A DNA stretch of 64,000 nucleotides from assembly GCF_003265705.1 (NCBI RefSeq), contig NW_020313159.1, positions 1,500,569-1,564,568 of the forward strand. Reading direction: 5' to 3'. The notes under the pieces are model-generated. The model saw only the letters and a list, made by a program, of their open reading frames with translations. It was not told the origin of the DNA and did not search any database. Below, one piece after another: positions 37,439 through 50,290 of this stretch. The translations under genes and the position numbers were made by a program. The DNA comes from Callorhinus ursinus. Its lineage: Eukaryota > Chordata > Mammalia > Carnivora > Otariidae. The first letter of the stretch is position 1; the number at the start of each line of letters is the position of its first letter.

Positions 37439-38127
37439 TGTTGGGGTGACCCCCAGTGTGTCCTTCCCACAGTCTGGGGTGTCAGGCTGCCTCACTCCCC
37501 TGTGACACGCTCACCCGCAGGTCTGTGGTCCTCTCCACCTCAGTAGGTCCCAGGGCTGAATGCTGCCCTTTTAAGTAGAAGCAAAGGAAAATCCACCCGT
37601 CTCCCACAGTTCCCAGGCAACATTCCACTCAGACCTTTGATCCAGAGGTTGGACAAGGGGGGCAGGCTGGTGGTGACTGGGCAGAGAATGGTCAGACTCC
37701 TGGGGCCCTTGGGTGCCATTTGCAGCATTGCTCCAGGAAGCTCAGCCCAAAGTGTGTTTCTCCAGTCTTTCCGATAAATCCACAAGCTCTGCAATGCCTT
37801 CCTAGCACCTGCCCGCGTGCGCTCTGTTGTCGTTGGGCATCACCCCCATTACGTCTGTCACGGCATTGTCTCAACTTCTTGGGTACATGATGATTTACTG
37901 TCTCTCTCTGCCCACTGGAAAGCAGCTGCAGGAAGGGGGAGCTTGTGTGGTTCCCAAATCAGTGTCCAAGTGAGTCAGTGCACAGAGCTGCTTCCATGAG
38001 AACCCTCCAGACATCTTTTATTCCTTTTTCTATGTTTACTTAATGGACTATAGTACCTGCACACAGTTCGGGTTCAATATCCAACTATTTGTAATCTGTT
38101 GTTTTTTAAATTTTCTGTTTTTTACAT

Positions 38128-38162
38128 GTAACGCTTAACCAACTGAGCCGCCCGGGCGCCCC
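38128..38162 (-). repeat. SINEC head-only fragment
   Basis: ACGCTTAACCAACTGAGCCG followed by CCCGGGCGCCCC is the antisense first 35 bp of the SINE. The core, body and tail are absent, leaving only the tRNA-like 5' end. Confidence 0.85.
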
Positions 38163-38189
38163 CGTCTGGTGCTTATTTAATTCTGCCCA

Positions 38190-38300
38190 AACTTAATCAG
38201 TTGTGTGCACGTCTCTCTCCTGTTAGGCTGTGACTCTCTTTGGGTGGAGATCATATTAATTCGTCTTTGAAGCACCCCTACCTCACACACACTATTTGCT
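38190..38300 (+). repeat. L2-like remnant
   Basis: CTCTCTCCTGTTAGGCTGTG, TTTGGGTGGAGATCATATTA and TCTTTGAAGCACCCCTACCT follow the order of the L2 3' end. Confidence 0.55.
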
Positions 38301-38647
38301 TGTTGTAGACCCTCAAACTACGTTTGAAGGATTATTTCTTAAGGCATTCTGATTTATTTTAAAAGCTTTTAAAACATTTAATTCTCCATTTAATTCTGTG
38401 GCATCCAGGAAATTGAATTAAGAAGAATATGTGATTTTCTGAGCCTTCTGCTTCCCCAAAGTTTAGTTGCACTGCTCTGCAAACTGAAGGCTGGGAGCAC
38501 ATCGTCCTGTGTCTTCCCCTGGATCACGTGCTCAGGCTCTTCACCCTCCAGAGTTGTAGCCGGTGTCCCAGTGACCTCTTTACAGGGGTGGCTCTGGACG
38601 GGCTGTGTGGTGCTGCTGGGGCAGGACAGGCCCTAGGGTGGTAGGGA

Positions 38648-38901
38648 AACGTGTGTGCAAGTGTGCATGTATGCATCTGAGTGTGATGCAGGTGTGCGTG
38701 TGTGTTCATGTGTGCGTGCGAGTGTGTGCAAGTGTGCATCCGAGTGTGAAGCAGGTGTGTGTGTGTGTTCATGTGTGCGTGCGAGTGTGTGCAAGTGTGT
38801 GAGTGCATGTGTGCACACAACTGTGATGCATGTGTGCGAGTGTGTGCGTATGTGTGCATGCATATGTGTGTGCGAGTGTGTACGTGTGTGAATGAGTGTA
38901 A
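38648..38901 (+). repeat. TG-rich minisatellite with 63-71-bp higher-order units
   Basis: Units begin GCAAGTGTG at 38657, 38728 and 38791. The first two share GTGTGTTCATGTGTGCGTGC and GAGTGTG-GCAGGTGTG. Within units the motif is GTGTGTGC. It generates long antisense ORFs rich in His and Thr that are low-complexity artefacts. Confidence 0.92.
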
Positions 38902-41800
38902 GCCCAACTCCAGCGCAGTCAGGGGTCCTGCCTGCAGAAGCATTTTGTCTGACCTTTGTAGTGTTTTGTAAATGTTTGACTTTGAATATTTCCCAGGGTC
39001 CAGGGTCTCTAGAGTAGAGCCCCCACCCATCTCTGCACAGCCTACTCGGCTCCTGCTGAGCTTGTGGCCCCTGATGTGTGTGTGGTAACAGTGTAAACAC
39101 AGCCGTCCTCAGCCACACGGAGGTGGCAGACCACCAGACCTCTGGAGAAGCAGCTGGAGGGCATTTGTCACCAGGAGCAGGGTGACCAAAGGCATCTGGA
39201 CAGAAATAAGGCTGCCTGTGGGGCTCTGCAGGAAGGTATAACTGAGCATTATCTTTAAACTGTCCTGCTGCTGTTTTGGTAATTTTGGAATAGACCATAC
39301 TCAGGATTGTCAAATTTGATTTTATCATAGGATTTGTAAGTGACCCTGGGTCAACGGCTTAAACGATGATAGAATTTACTTTTCTCTCGCTCAGGACAGG
39401 TCAGCCAGCATTGGCTCCCCTCTTTGTGGGGGCCGTTCCACTGGGATACAGCCAAGCTCCTCGATGATGAGTCGGCTTTCATGTGACAGCACCAAGTTGG
39501 GTGCAAGGGCTGGGCCGGCATGGGCCGCCTTTCTTCTCTGGCCCTTCACAGAAAACGTTTCCGGAGCCCTGGTCTAGAACACGCCTGAGCCCAGGATTCC
39601 AGAGCTGGCCTGGGGGCTTCCTGGGGACATGCTCAGGCTTCCTCCGCCCTAGAGCCCACCCCACGTTGCTGCCGCTGCCACATTTTAGGCCACAGGAGTG
39701 GAAGGAGGGAAGTGAGAGCAGGTGGCCTGTAAGAGCGTGGGCTTTGATTGCTCCCGGGAGGCTGGAAATGTGTCCAGCTGAAGGTCAGGGCCTGTTCTTT
39801 GCAGGAGGCACTCTTCAGGCAAGCCAGGGCCAGAGAGAACCACACTCTCCTGCTTTATCCTCAGTCTTGTGCCACAAAGTGAGGGGAGAAAGGTGGGAAG
39901 ATGGAGGGTCGGGAGTCAGGAGGCTGAGGCTCGCAGCTCCCCTGTCTTTGGACAAGTCAATCCACTTCACACCCCACTCCCTGCTTATGAAATGGGGGCG
40001 ATGTTCTCCACCCCCTCGGTCCACTCATCTTAGAGGTTGCTGTGGGCCAACGTGAGAACCCCGCCATGACCCGCATGGGGTGGCGAAGGTCGGCATGAGC
40101 GCTGTGTCTGGGGGGTGGCTACTCGGTGTCTCATTCTGCTCGCCCTGGCTTGTCTGCCTCAGTGGCTGGAGACTCCGACCCAAGACCAAGCTTGCTCGGG
40201 GCTGGAGAGGGCGGGAAAGGCTCACCTGACGGCCTCTTCCTGGAGTGGGGCGTCTTCCTTGTGGCTGGGTTCTCCGTCAGTCTCCGGAACCTGGCCTGGG
40301 CCTGAACACTCTGTTGTCTACTTGTTTGTTCCGGTGTGAACGCCGGTGCCCCCACGTCCCGCTGGCTGGCCCCGGGCCCCTGCGTCTCCCAAACCTGGCC
40401 TTATCCACACTTCACTATCTTCCCTAAACCCATGCTTTTGTAAAACGGGCGATCCCGAAGTACTATCACCATTCTCTTCCTCATACTGTCCAAACTTTGA
40501 TCACACAAGTTTTCAGATTCCATTTCTGACAGTGCTGACTTACGGCTCTGGCTCTCGACGTTGGGGAGCCCCCCGTGGCTGTGTGGGACCGTCTGTTAGG
40601 TCCTGCATCCGGGCTGGCCCGCGCCTGCTCGGTGTAACCATTGAGCCATGTTCCACAGGCAGGGGTAGCTGCTCTCCTTCCTCAAACTGAGCCGTTGAGG
40701 ACCCCTCTGTATCTCAGTGCTTCGGGCAGGGCCTGAGCCTGTGACCACGAGTGCCTGGAGCCCGGGGTCTCTCTCACCGTCCAACAGTCCAGGGCACTGC
40801 CACCCTATCCCTCCTCTACAGTGTGAGGCTCACACTAAGTTCGTGCTATTCCAGGGAAAAGGGACACCAGACCCCACAGTGTACACCTTTTTAGTGGACA
40901 TTGTTGTCTGTTTGTCCATATGTGGCAGCTCAGATGCAGGGGACGCCTCCCTGACCCCAAGCTTTTCAGTGGATGGACTCAACCCCGTCCTGCCAGGGCT
41001 GCTGGTCACTACCTCTCGGTTCCCGGGCATCCCTGAGAGCCCTCTGCCTTCGTGTACTCAGTGCAGCTGGTTGTGAAACAACCCTCGCCCCAGCTGCACC
41101 CAAATGCACAGTGTCAGGCATTTGGTGGTTCTAATAATGTCCCAGACAGGTGAGGGGCCCCTGGGAGGGCCGCACGGTCCTCCACCCAGCCTGGCCCCCT
41201 TTGCTGCCCCAGAGGGGGAGACCTCCTGCGGCCTCCCTCCAGCGGGGTCCGTGACAGCAGGCCGGCATTCCTTCTAGACAAACCCAGCTTCTCCCAAGAG
41301 GGGCACTGAGGCATAGTCCCCAGGGGTCATGCAGAGATGGAGTCCGGCCGGCTCTTGTGCAGAGTCCCCCGAGCTGTCCTTGGCTCCTCGCTCCTTCTAC
41401 AGCCATTCCTGAAAACCGGGGCCTCCTGGTCTTCTAGACGTGGGAAGCCTTCTGCTGGGAAGTGTCGAGCAGCGCCCAGCATTTCTGCCTGTCTCTCGTG
41501 CAGCTCCACATGTCACTGTGGCTGGATTGGTGGACAGTTAAATAGCACTTGGCCACGACAGCCACAAGCTCTGACAGCTGCTCAGTGGCTGGGATGTGGT
41601 CTTTGTGTTACAAGAACTTGTACCACCAACCCTTTCAATTTTGGAAAATTTTGTGACGCAGTCTGAGATACTTGGAGATTTCTACTCTGTTCAGTTTTAT
41701 TGTCTGGCACATGACAGGAAGTCAGCTGCCTACACAGTCACTTTTTATCTTACTGCATCAGACTGAAGATGTTTTGAACTGTTTAAAATTGTAACTAGGT
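38902..41800. other. Intergenic DNA, GC-rich, mostly unique
   Basis: A MIR-like remnant lies at 39935-40015. ORFs up to 190 codons (39483-40055) have no domain and overlap ORFs on other frames, as expected in GC-rich DNA. Confidence 0.5.
39935..40015 (+). repeat. MIR remnant
   Basis: GGACAAGTCAATCCACTTCA followed by GCTTATGAAATGGGGGCGAT has the order of the MIR core. Confidence 0.6.
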
Positions 41801-41946
41801 GGGGCGCCTGGGTGGCTCAGTCAGTTAAGCAACTGCCTTCGGCTCAGGTCATGATCCCTGGGATCGAGCCCCGCATCGGGCTCCCTGCTCCGCGGGAAGC
41901 CTGCTTCTCCCTCTCCCACTCCCCCTGCTTATGTTCCCTCTCTCAA
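41801..41946 (+). repeat. SINEC, 3' end missing
   Basis: It starts at the perfect head GGGGCGCCTGGGTGGCTCAG and stops in the CT-rich body at TTCCCTCTCTCAATG without an A-rich tail. A short deletion is seen in the core. Confidence 0.93.
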
Positions 41947-42252
41947 TGTGGGGGCAGTTTTATAAACACCCTGGGAAAGGCTCTAGAGGAAGAGGGAAGC
42001 TTAGAGAAAGACACATGAGAAAAATCCATGGTGGAAGGTGGTGCCATTTGTATCTATTATGCTTCTAATTTATATGCAAAGTAGCTAGTGTTGAAATGAT
42101 TGCAGTTTTATTAGAGTAGAATCTCCAGAAAGACCTCCTAATAATGGCGGTCCTTAAAGCTTAAAACTTACTATGTAAGTGTGGGAAGCAGATGATGAGG
42201 GTGTGAAAAACCAGCAAGGAGGAATCAGTGATTGGCTGGTATCTCTGTTTAT

Positions 42253-42578
42253 TGTCATAATTTTTTTCAATAATTTTTTATTGTTATGTTAATCACCATA
42301 CATTACGTCATTAGCTTTTGATGTAGGGTTCCATGATTCATTGTTTGTGCATAACACCCAGTGCTCCACGCAGTACGTGCCCTCTTTAATACCCATCACC
42401 AGGCTAACCCATCCCCCCAGCCCCCTCCCCTCTAGAACCCTCAGTTTGTTTTTCAGAGTCCATCATCTCTCCTGGTTCGTCTCCCCCTCCGACTTACTCC
42501 CCTTCATTCTTCCCCTGCTGCTATCTTCTTCTTTTTTTTTCTTAACATATATTGCATTATTTGTGTCATAATTTTTTT
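42253..42578 (-). mobile_element. Short 5'-truncated LINE-1 with 15-bp target-site duplication
   Basis: TGTCATAATTTTTTT at 42253-42267 and 42564-42578 flanks an antisense L1 3' UTR of about 296 bp. The right end lies in the 3' UTR, so no ORF2 sequence is present. Confidence 0.92.
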
Positions 42579-45500
42579 TTCTCTGTTTCACCAACATCCC
42601 TGTTCAGCTACTTTGTAGTAAATTGTCCCTGAACATGGATTCCTTTTCCCTGCGGAGTTGGCAGAGGCCCTGATCTGTTACTTAGTTGTGGGCTCTAGTA
42701 GTTGTAGTTGCAGGGCCGGTTTCTGCATGGAAGGTGCTCGATAAGTACTCTCTCTGAGTGTTGTGCCTCTAGTAACAAGTGTTTACTGAAAACCCTTCTC
42801 TGCTCTGTGTCCGTCTTGTAGCAATACACTGCAGATAAACAAGGAGCTAGACTCTTTTTTGCGTCTTTTAAAACGTTCTTTTATTTTGTCTGCTCAATGC
42901 CAAATAACTGGATGACTCAAGTTTTAACTTGTTAGGTTTTTTTTGTAACCTATCACGGATAGAGCCTCTTTTCTTCTTAAATAATCGTGATTTATTTATA
43001 GGCAAATGATCCTGGGTTTATGAATGGCTGTTATTCTAACCCTTCTTTAAATATCTCTGGGATTTCAAATCCATGTCCTCCACACTGTCAGCGGTGACCG
43101 TTCATTTCCAGCTCAGCCCCACTCCATTATACGATGTGAAAAGAAGGAGGACCTCACCAGCTGTTACTGTGTTACTTGGGAAGGAGACCTCTCACTGCTA
43201 GGAGATGCCCATGGGGGATGGATGTGGAGAATTCATTTGCAGAAATGAAGGTTTGGGGAAGGAGGCGGCAGGAGGGGAGGCGAGCTGACATTCCCTTCTC
43301 TGTTTCCCTCCTGCCTGCCGGTTCCCGAAGCCACTTTCCCCCTGGGTTCCAGCCACCGATACTTTCCGTCTCTCCACGGCCCTTGAGGCATGTTGGGTGC
43401 ATTGGGCATCTAGTCTGGTGAATACGATGAGTTCTCAGGCGTGGTATTAATGTTTTCCTTCAGGTGATGGGACTTTAAAACACGGGGCTCTTTTCTTGGA
43501 AGATGGACAAATGGACTCCGAAAGCAGTTTCAAAACAGCCTGAAAATGTTCAGTGTGAACTTGGGACAGCAGGTCACTTGAGGGAAATCACCTTGTGCTT
43601 CTGAGGCCCCGTCTGTCCAGCAGCCTCCAGCCTGGAAGATGCCTGCGGCGGATCCCACCGGCTTTCAGTGTCTCCGGGTCCCAGGGTTGTCTGGTGTGAG
43701 CTCCATCTCAGTTCCATCTCCAGTCAACCCAAGCCCTTCGTTTCCTCCAGCTCAGACCTCCCCAGGTCTGCTGATCTGCGGTGGGGAAGGGGGTGCAGAT
43801 CTGTACTTTCTCTCCTCCCTCTTTTCCTGGATTCTGGTTCTTCCAGGACCCAGGCTGGGAAAAACGTGGGGAGCTCTGTTCCCCAAGTGGTGCCATTGCA
43901 GGATCTGAGTCTATGCAATGCCCTCTTGTCACGAGGAGGCTGGCTCACTGCATCTCTGTCTCTCTCCTTCACGAACGCTCCTGTGCAGTGTCCCCTGAGC
44001 TGGCCGTGTGCCCTCACCCCACCCATCTCCATGTGGTCTCCCCGCCCAACAGAGGTCTTCTGTTCAGGCCCCTCCACCAAAGCTCAGGGTTGCCCACGGC
44101 GGGCTTGGCTGGCTGTGCGTCACGGGGTCAGCCTGAGCTCCATGCTTCCTCCACTAGCCTGAGAGCAGCTAGAAAGAGCTTAAAAAATGTTAACGGACCC
44201 ATCGCTTGCTTGCTTGATGCCCTTTGATAACTTCCCAGTGTATGAGGGCTAAGACCCCCGTCTCCCACCGTCACCTCTCCTGCAAGTCTCCAGGCTAACC
44301 ACATGCCTCCCCCGGGCCTCACTGCGGGAGTGTGCCCGGCGCTTCTGGTACGAGGATCTCCCCCTTGGGGTGGAGGTAGGGGGCAGGGGAGGGACACCAC
44401 AGCAAGACTGATGTGTGGTCTGCAGGCACATCCCAGATCTGGGCTCTTCTAGTTCCTCCCAGCTGGGGAACAGCTGCTCTTCAGAGACTCAGGGCGAGGT
44501 TCCATGACTGTCTCTGTAGGAATGACAGATTATAAATGAGAATTTGTCTTCACTCCTTGAAAAGAGCTTTTACAAGTGCTTGGACCTTGTACTCTGGCCT
44601 TCCCTGTGCACACAGTGTTGCTAGGGCGCTTCTTCCCACCTGTGGGCCATTTTAATGTGCCTACGTCTCTGAGAGACACACCTATCCCTGGGCTTTAATA
44701 TGGCCGTGTAGTTCTTTATTAACTTGGCAGATCTGTTTGTATTTCAATGGCTAGTTTCTGGATTTTTTTGTGTGTTCTAGCTGTTGTTTTTAACGGAAAC
44801 GCTCATCCTTCTCTGTGGTTACTTTATCATGGGGGTATAGTTCACCCTTTCTGCCTCCAGCCAGAAACAGCTCAGAAAAAATTCCTTCTTTTTCTTCACA
44901 CTGTATTCAAAGGATCACCCAACCTTACTTGATTAAGCATAAGCGTGAAAGCTGGAGAAGAGAGGCTTTTTCCTGTAAATTCAGGAGTTTTGTTCCAAGT
45001 CACACAGAAAAGACCTAAACTGTATCACCCCGATGCCTCCGTCACAGAAGGCACAGAAGGTTCTCCGCAGTTCACATTTTCTGCTAAACAACCAAACCAA
45101 ACAGATGCTTAGCCTCCAAGTGTGGTGTATGCATAATTGATGGGCCTTAAAATAAAGGCAGACTGGCTTTGTCCTAACAAACCAAGCAATTTCTCCAGGA
45201 AAAGCTTTGTTTATGACAGAGTAAGATCAACTGGAATTTATGGGAGTGAACAGTGAGCCAGGACGGGCGAGGCTCGTGCTTGAATTCAGCCCTGGCAGCA
45301 TGTCAGGCCAAAGCAGCCCATCGAGTCCTTTCCCTGCAGAGTCTTGTGTCTTGGACACCCAGTCCTCAAAGAGGCCACACTCACATCAGGTCCGACTGTG
45401 AGCTGGCTGAGGAAACAGTGAAGCAATGAGTCTGCAGGCCCCTGGGCAGTTTGATGTGGTGAGTGGATGTGGCCTTCCCACGCCAGACCTGCGCAGCTGT

Positions 45501-45838
45501 ACCACTGACGGAGCCACGGCGCCCACGGCCACTGCACAGCCAGTCCCCAAGCCCCTGCTCCGGGGAGCAGATGGTTGTGTGCATGTGCATGCCTGGGCCG
45601 TTGGGGGTTTTCTGAAATCCTTGTCTCCTGCTCATGGGCAGAGCTGGACGCTCCGTGTGCTCCAATGTGGGGACCACGAAACTCCTCTAGTTTTTATGAA
45701 CAAGAATCTTCTCGATAATCTGCCATTTAGCAGGTTCTCCATCTAGACAGCTTTGTCTTCTCTTCCAGAGTTCAACTGCTTTTCTCATGTTTGAAACCTG
45801 CCTGGTTCTGGTGACCTTCATAGTGTTTCCTTTCGTAT
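42579..45838. other. Intergenic DNA, mostly unique
   Basis: No SINE or young L1. Many short overlapping ORFs with no domain. The region 42690-42760 ends in a MIR/L2-like phrase (GGAAGGTGCTCGATAAGTAC). Confidence 0.5.
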
Positions 45839-46040
45839 AGATTTGTTTATTTATTTGGCAGAGGGAGAGAGAGCGAGCACGAGCAGGGGGAGCGGCAGGT
45901 AGAGAGAGAAGCAGGCTCCCCGCTGAGCAGGGAGACTGATGCGGGACTCAATCCCAGGACCCGAGATCATGACCTGAGCCGAAGGCAGAGGCTTGACCAT
46001 CTGAGCGCCCCCGGGCGCCCCATCCTTTCGTATGGATTTA
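45828..46040 (-). repeat. Antisense SINEC with target-site duplication
   Basis: TCCTTTCGTATAGATTT on the left and TCCTTTCGTATGGATTT (from 46023) on the right flank the SINE (about 45841-46021). Confidence 0.92.
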
Positions 46041-48435
46041 TATAGGTGGACATTCGTGTGCACGAGTGTGTGTGCATCTTACTCAAGACTGGCTGTTGGG
46101 AAGGACCCAGAGTTTTGGGTTCATCCTGGAGCCTGGTAAGAGCTGCTCGTCACAGGGCATCCTACCCAGGGGCTGCAACGAACCCCTCTCCCCCCCTACC
46201 GCCCATGTTTCTTTCTCCCTGATGTCAGTGGACGAAATGCCTCCTCAGATGTGACTAACATGTTTTTCTACTGGATACTATATGGGAAACTGCACTTAGG
46301 GCTTTGGCAACATCGATAGTTTTGGCCTGTTTTCTGTCTTGCTCCAACATCCTGTTGGTCTGAAAACGAAGGGCACGAGACAGCGTCTAGCCAGCACGGG
46401 GATGAGAGTGTAGTCTGCACTCAGGCTGGGCTCCAGCCATGCTCTGCCGGAGTCTGGTTGTGCAAGGCCTCAGCCTCCCCGCGCTCCGTGTCCCTGCCCG
46501 TAACTGGGGGCCCTCGAGAAATTGGGTATTGAGGCACCTCCCTCATGGAATCGGGGTGCAGGTTAAATGAAATAATCCATGTGAAGTGTTTAGCACAATT
46601 CCTGGTACACGATGAGAACTAAATAAATGTAAGGCTTACTCGGTGTCAGTTCTGAACAAGTGTTACCCGTGATGAAATTATGGGTAAGTGTGGCTATTCA
46701 ACTTGAAAAAATAAAAGACCAAATCTATTAGTGCGTTCTGCTCATGGTCATGCATAAGAAATCTACTTATTAGTCAAAAGGAATCCAGAGTTTGAGTGTT
46801 TCCACAGCAACGGAACAACAAACACTGACCCAGAAATAGGGGAAAAGTCAGAAATAAAATTGTCCTTTCAAGGCATCTCTGCCTCGTATAGGGGCGGGGG
46901 GCAGATGCCGACCCCCCAGTGAGCGCTGCCGGCCAGCCTGCCCCTCAGCCCCTCATGCACCCTCCCCAGCCCCAGAGCGCACACACCTGCAGATGCCCTC
47001 AGGCTGTTGGCCTGTGATACTGGTCCTTCAAATGCCCAACTGGTACCGACTCTCCTGCAGACACCGCGTCACCAAACGTTACAACAAGAAAACGTAGGGA
47101 AAAATTAGAAGTGAGAGGAAGCTGTGTCACTGCCGTGTGACATGTGAGCGGACATTTTGTCATTAGACTTCCCTCGGCTGTCTGGAAGCACCTCACTATT
47201 TGGTGTAAGAATTAGCATTTTATAAGGAATCCAGATTTTTCCCTAAATTAAAGTAATAAAATACTCTACTTTTGGGTTAAAATGGAGCTGTTTTTCCTGA
47301 GAGGAAAGCTTGAATTTCTAGATGACTTCTGTGTGAGACTCCTAACGGAATTACTCTGTGAAAAATTGCCGTTTAATTTTCGGCACACTTGCACAGTTCC
47401 GGGAGCCTAGGACACTGGGGACCAAGAAGCATTGATGATCGTGTGACAGCGCCACCCAGAAGTGGCTGTTGTCGGTGTCTCCCCGCATTCCCGCTGGGGT
47501 CCCTGGGTCCCTGTGTCAGGCGTCTGTAGTGTGGGGTGGTCCTGGGGTGAGCGTTCGGTGTAGGAGGAGGTCGAGCCTGGGGACGCCAGAGACTTGCCTG
47601 GCCAAAGCCGCAGAGCCACCTCCCAAGGACACCTGGGTGGAGGGCCCAAAATGCACAGGCCGATTCCCTCCACTAACTCCCCGTTCCCCGCCAGAGACAC
47701 AGGCGTCGTGGGGGAGGGCTGGTGCCTGAGAGGGCTGGTGTCCAGCGGGCCAGAGGTGTTAGGGTGGCCGTTTCCTCTGGACACCCCCAGCGGCAGGCGC
47801 CGGTCCTCCACAACGTGTCTGAGGGGACCGGTGTCGGAATCGTGACTGCGAACGTCCTGGGTCTTCACGACCACCCCAGCCGGCACAGCACAGGGCAGTG
47901 TGAGGGTGCTCTCGGGCTTCCTCCTTTCCTGGGTTGTCCGGCTCTTACTTCCTCAAGACATTTTGGAAGCACTTGCTGATGGAAAGGTAGCGTCACCCGA
48001 GGTGAGGAGCCCAGCTGTGGACACTGATTTGGGGGTGAACCACCCTGTATAGTTTGAATATAATTTGAATCTGAGCTTTGGACACTCTTTAAAGATCTGC
48101 GGACTGATTTATGTCATCTTCGTAACGGAAGTATGATTACATTTCTTTGGTGTCTTTAAGTGAAGTGGGCATTTCCAAAAGATAGTTGGCACCACTATTA
48201 CTTGGAACTACTTCTGCGACCAGACAGGGTGTCGCGGCCCCTCTCGGCCCGGCGGAGGTGGGCTCACAGGCACTGCTGTGGGTGTCCTGGGTGGTGGGGT
48301 TCTCTCCGGGAGGCAGCTCTGCTCCCCCGTCCTGCATGGCCCCCCCCTCCCTCTGCCGGGGCGCGCTCTGCAGCCACCTTACAGTGTGTAACTTGCGGAG
48401 GTAGAAACGGTGTATCTGAGCCCATCTTTGAGATC
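46022..48435. other. Intergenic DNA
   Basis: A MIR lies at 46410-46640. Otherwise nothing recognised. ORFs at 47407-47886 minus and 47469-47979 plus overlap one another and have no domain. Confidence 0.5.
46410..46640 (+). repeat. MIR SINE
   Basis: The MIR order is seen: GGCTCCAGCCATGCTCTGCC, GTTGTGCAAGGCCTCAGCCT, GTTAAATGAAATAATCCATG, AAGTGTTTAGCACAATTCCT and GAACTAAATAAATGTAAGGC. Confidence 0.82.
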
Positions 48436-50290
48436 CTTTCATTTTTGGAAGATGTTTTTCTCTATATAAAATTCTAGATTGAGATTTTTTTTTCTTTTAA
48501 CACTTTAAAGCTGTTATTCCATGATCTTTTGGCCTCCACTATTTCTGATAAAAAGCAATTGGTCATTCTGATCATTGTTTCCCTCTATGTAATGTCTTTT
48601 TTCCTCTGGTTAATTGTAAGATTTTGTTGTTCTTTGCCTTTTATTTTAGCAGTTTGACTATGGTATGAGTAGGTATTTTATTTTTTATTGACTTATTCTT
48701 GCCTGGTTTCCTTGATCCTGGGATTGCTACATTTGTTCAAATCTGGACATATTTTGGACATTATTTTGACAAAGATTCTTTGCTTGTCCAAACTTAGGTT
48801 TCTGACCTGTGCTCTTTCTTATAAAATCCATTTTTAGCAAGAACGCTGGTAAGTCAGTTTGCCAGAACCAACCCAGCCAAATCTGAATCTAACTGGGTTC
48901 CTCATTCCCCACCTTCCCCAAGGTGAAGTCCCTCAGCAGGAATCCCGTCAGGGCAGCTCAGCCAGAACCCCTCAACCCTGATGCTTCCTCTTCGTGTTTT
49001 TTATTTTTATTATTTTAAGATTTTATTTATTCATTTGAGAGAGAGAGAGAGAGCTCACACAAGTGGCAGAGGGAGTGGGAGAGGGAGAAGACGACTCCCC
49101 GCGGAGCAGGGAGACTGACTCGGGGCTCAGTCCCAGGACCCTGGGATCATGACCCCAGCCAAAGGCAGACGCTTCACCAACTGAGCCACCCAGGTGCCCC
49201 CATTCCTCTTAGTGGTTTTGCACCTGCCAACTTGCCTGCTCTTTGGCTATAAATTCCTACCTGCCCACATCCATGCTGTGTTCAGCCCAATCTCTTTCCC
49301 TTTTTGCAAAATCTCATTGACCTGGTCCCTATATCTATCAAATGGCCCTGAATATAGTCTGCCTCACCATCTGTAACAAGGGTCACTGAATATTCTTATC
49401 TTTTCAACAAAACCTTTCAATATTTTTAAATGTACCATCTCCTCTCCCCCTCCCCCACCTCTGTCTCTTTCTCTCTGTTTCTCACTGTCTCTCTCTGTGT
49501 GTCTTCCTGTTTCTTTCTCTGTCTCTCTTTCTGGGACTCAACTATACGTCTGTGGATGGATCATGTGATATTGTCCTCAGGTCTTTTGAGTTCTGTTCAT
49601 TTTTTTATTATTATATTCAGTTCGTTTTTAAATACCTTTTCTTTATGTGTTTCAATCGGTATGATTTCTATTGGCCTGTTTTCAAGTTCACAAATATTGT
49701 GTTTTGATGTGTTCAAATAGATGTTGATCCTGATCAATACAGTTTTGATTTTGGATACTATGTTTTTCATATCTAGAATATCCTTTCCTTAAATTTCTAA
49801 ATCTCCTACTTATTGTATCTACTTCTTTCCTGTAGAATCTTAAACACATTTTTTTTTTTTTTTAATTTTAAAGCCCGTTTTACTAATTGGAACTCTGGGT
49901 CATTGGTGCGTTTCCTTCTATTGACTGATTCTTCTCTTAACTAAGAATCACATTTTCCTATTTCTTCAGGAACTTTTGGTTGTACACTGGATATTGTGAT
50001 GAATAATGTCATAAAGATTCTGGCTTCTAACTCCCCCTGAAGAGTGTGGAACTATGTTCTGGGGAAGGTGGATCATGAACTTACGAGGCTTGGCCTCACA
50101 GTTTGTTATGACAGACTTATATTTTTCCTGTAGTTCTGGGACAAACCCCTTAGCACTGGCTTGTAATCTTTACTCTAAGGCCCAGTTCCTCTGGGGTTTC
50201 CATGGAACATGTGTGTTAAGCCTCTGAACTTGGTGAGATCGGAGCTCCAGAGACCCCATTGTTTGCAGCTATGAGAGGGGGCCCAGGATA
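48436..50290 (-). mobile_element. Second ancient LINE (L1M/HAL1-like) copy, antisense
   Basis: AACACTTTAAAGCTGTTATTC, GGCCTCCACTATTTCTGATA, CTATGTAATGTCTTTTTTCC, TTGGCCTGTTTTCAAGTTCA and AACTTTTGGTTGTACACTGG follow the same order as the copy at 28,690-33,180. A SINE is nested at 49012-49200. Borders are approximate. Confidence 0.6.
49012..49200 (-). repeat. Antisense SINEC
   Basis: AAGATTTTATTTATTCATTT, GA-rich body, core GATCATGACCCCAGCCAAAG and head CAACTGAGCCACCCAGGTGC. Confidence 0.92.

Larger units (their letters stand above)
37439..38647. other. Intergenic DNA
   Basis: It holds a SINE head fragment (38128-38162) and an L2-like remnant (38190-38300). Otherwise nothing recognised. Confidence 0.5.

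Noticed and set aside
38633..39328. Minus-strand ORF of 231 codons
   Set aside because: Its His/Thr-rich part is the antisense of the TG minisatellite, the rest has no domain, and no splice or start context supports it.
39483..40055. Plus-strand ORF of 190 codons
   Set aside because: GC-rich DNA with overlapping ORFs on the other strand, no domain, no splice signals of note, and it overlaps a MIR-like remnant.
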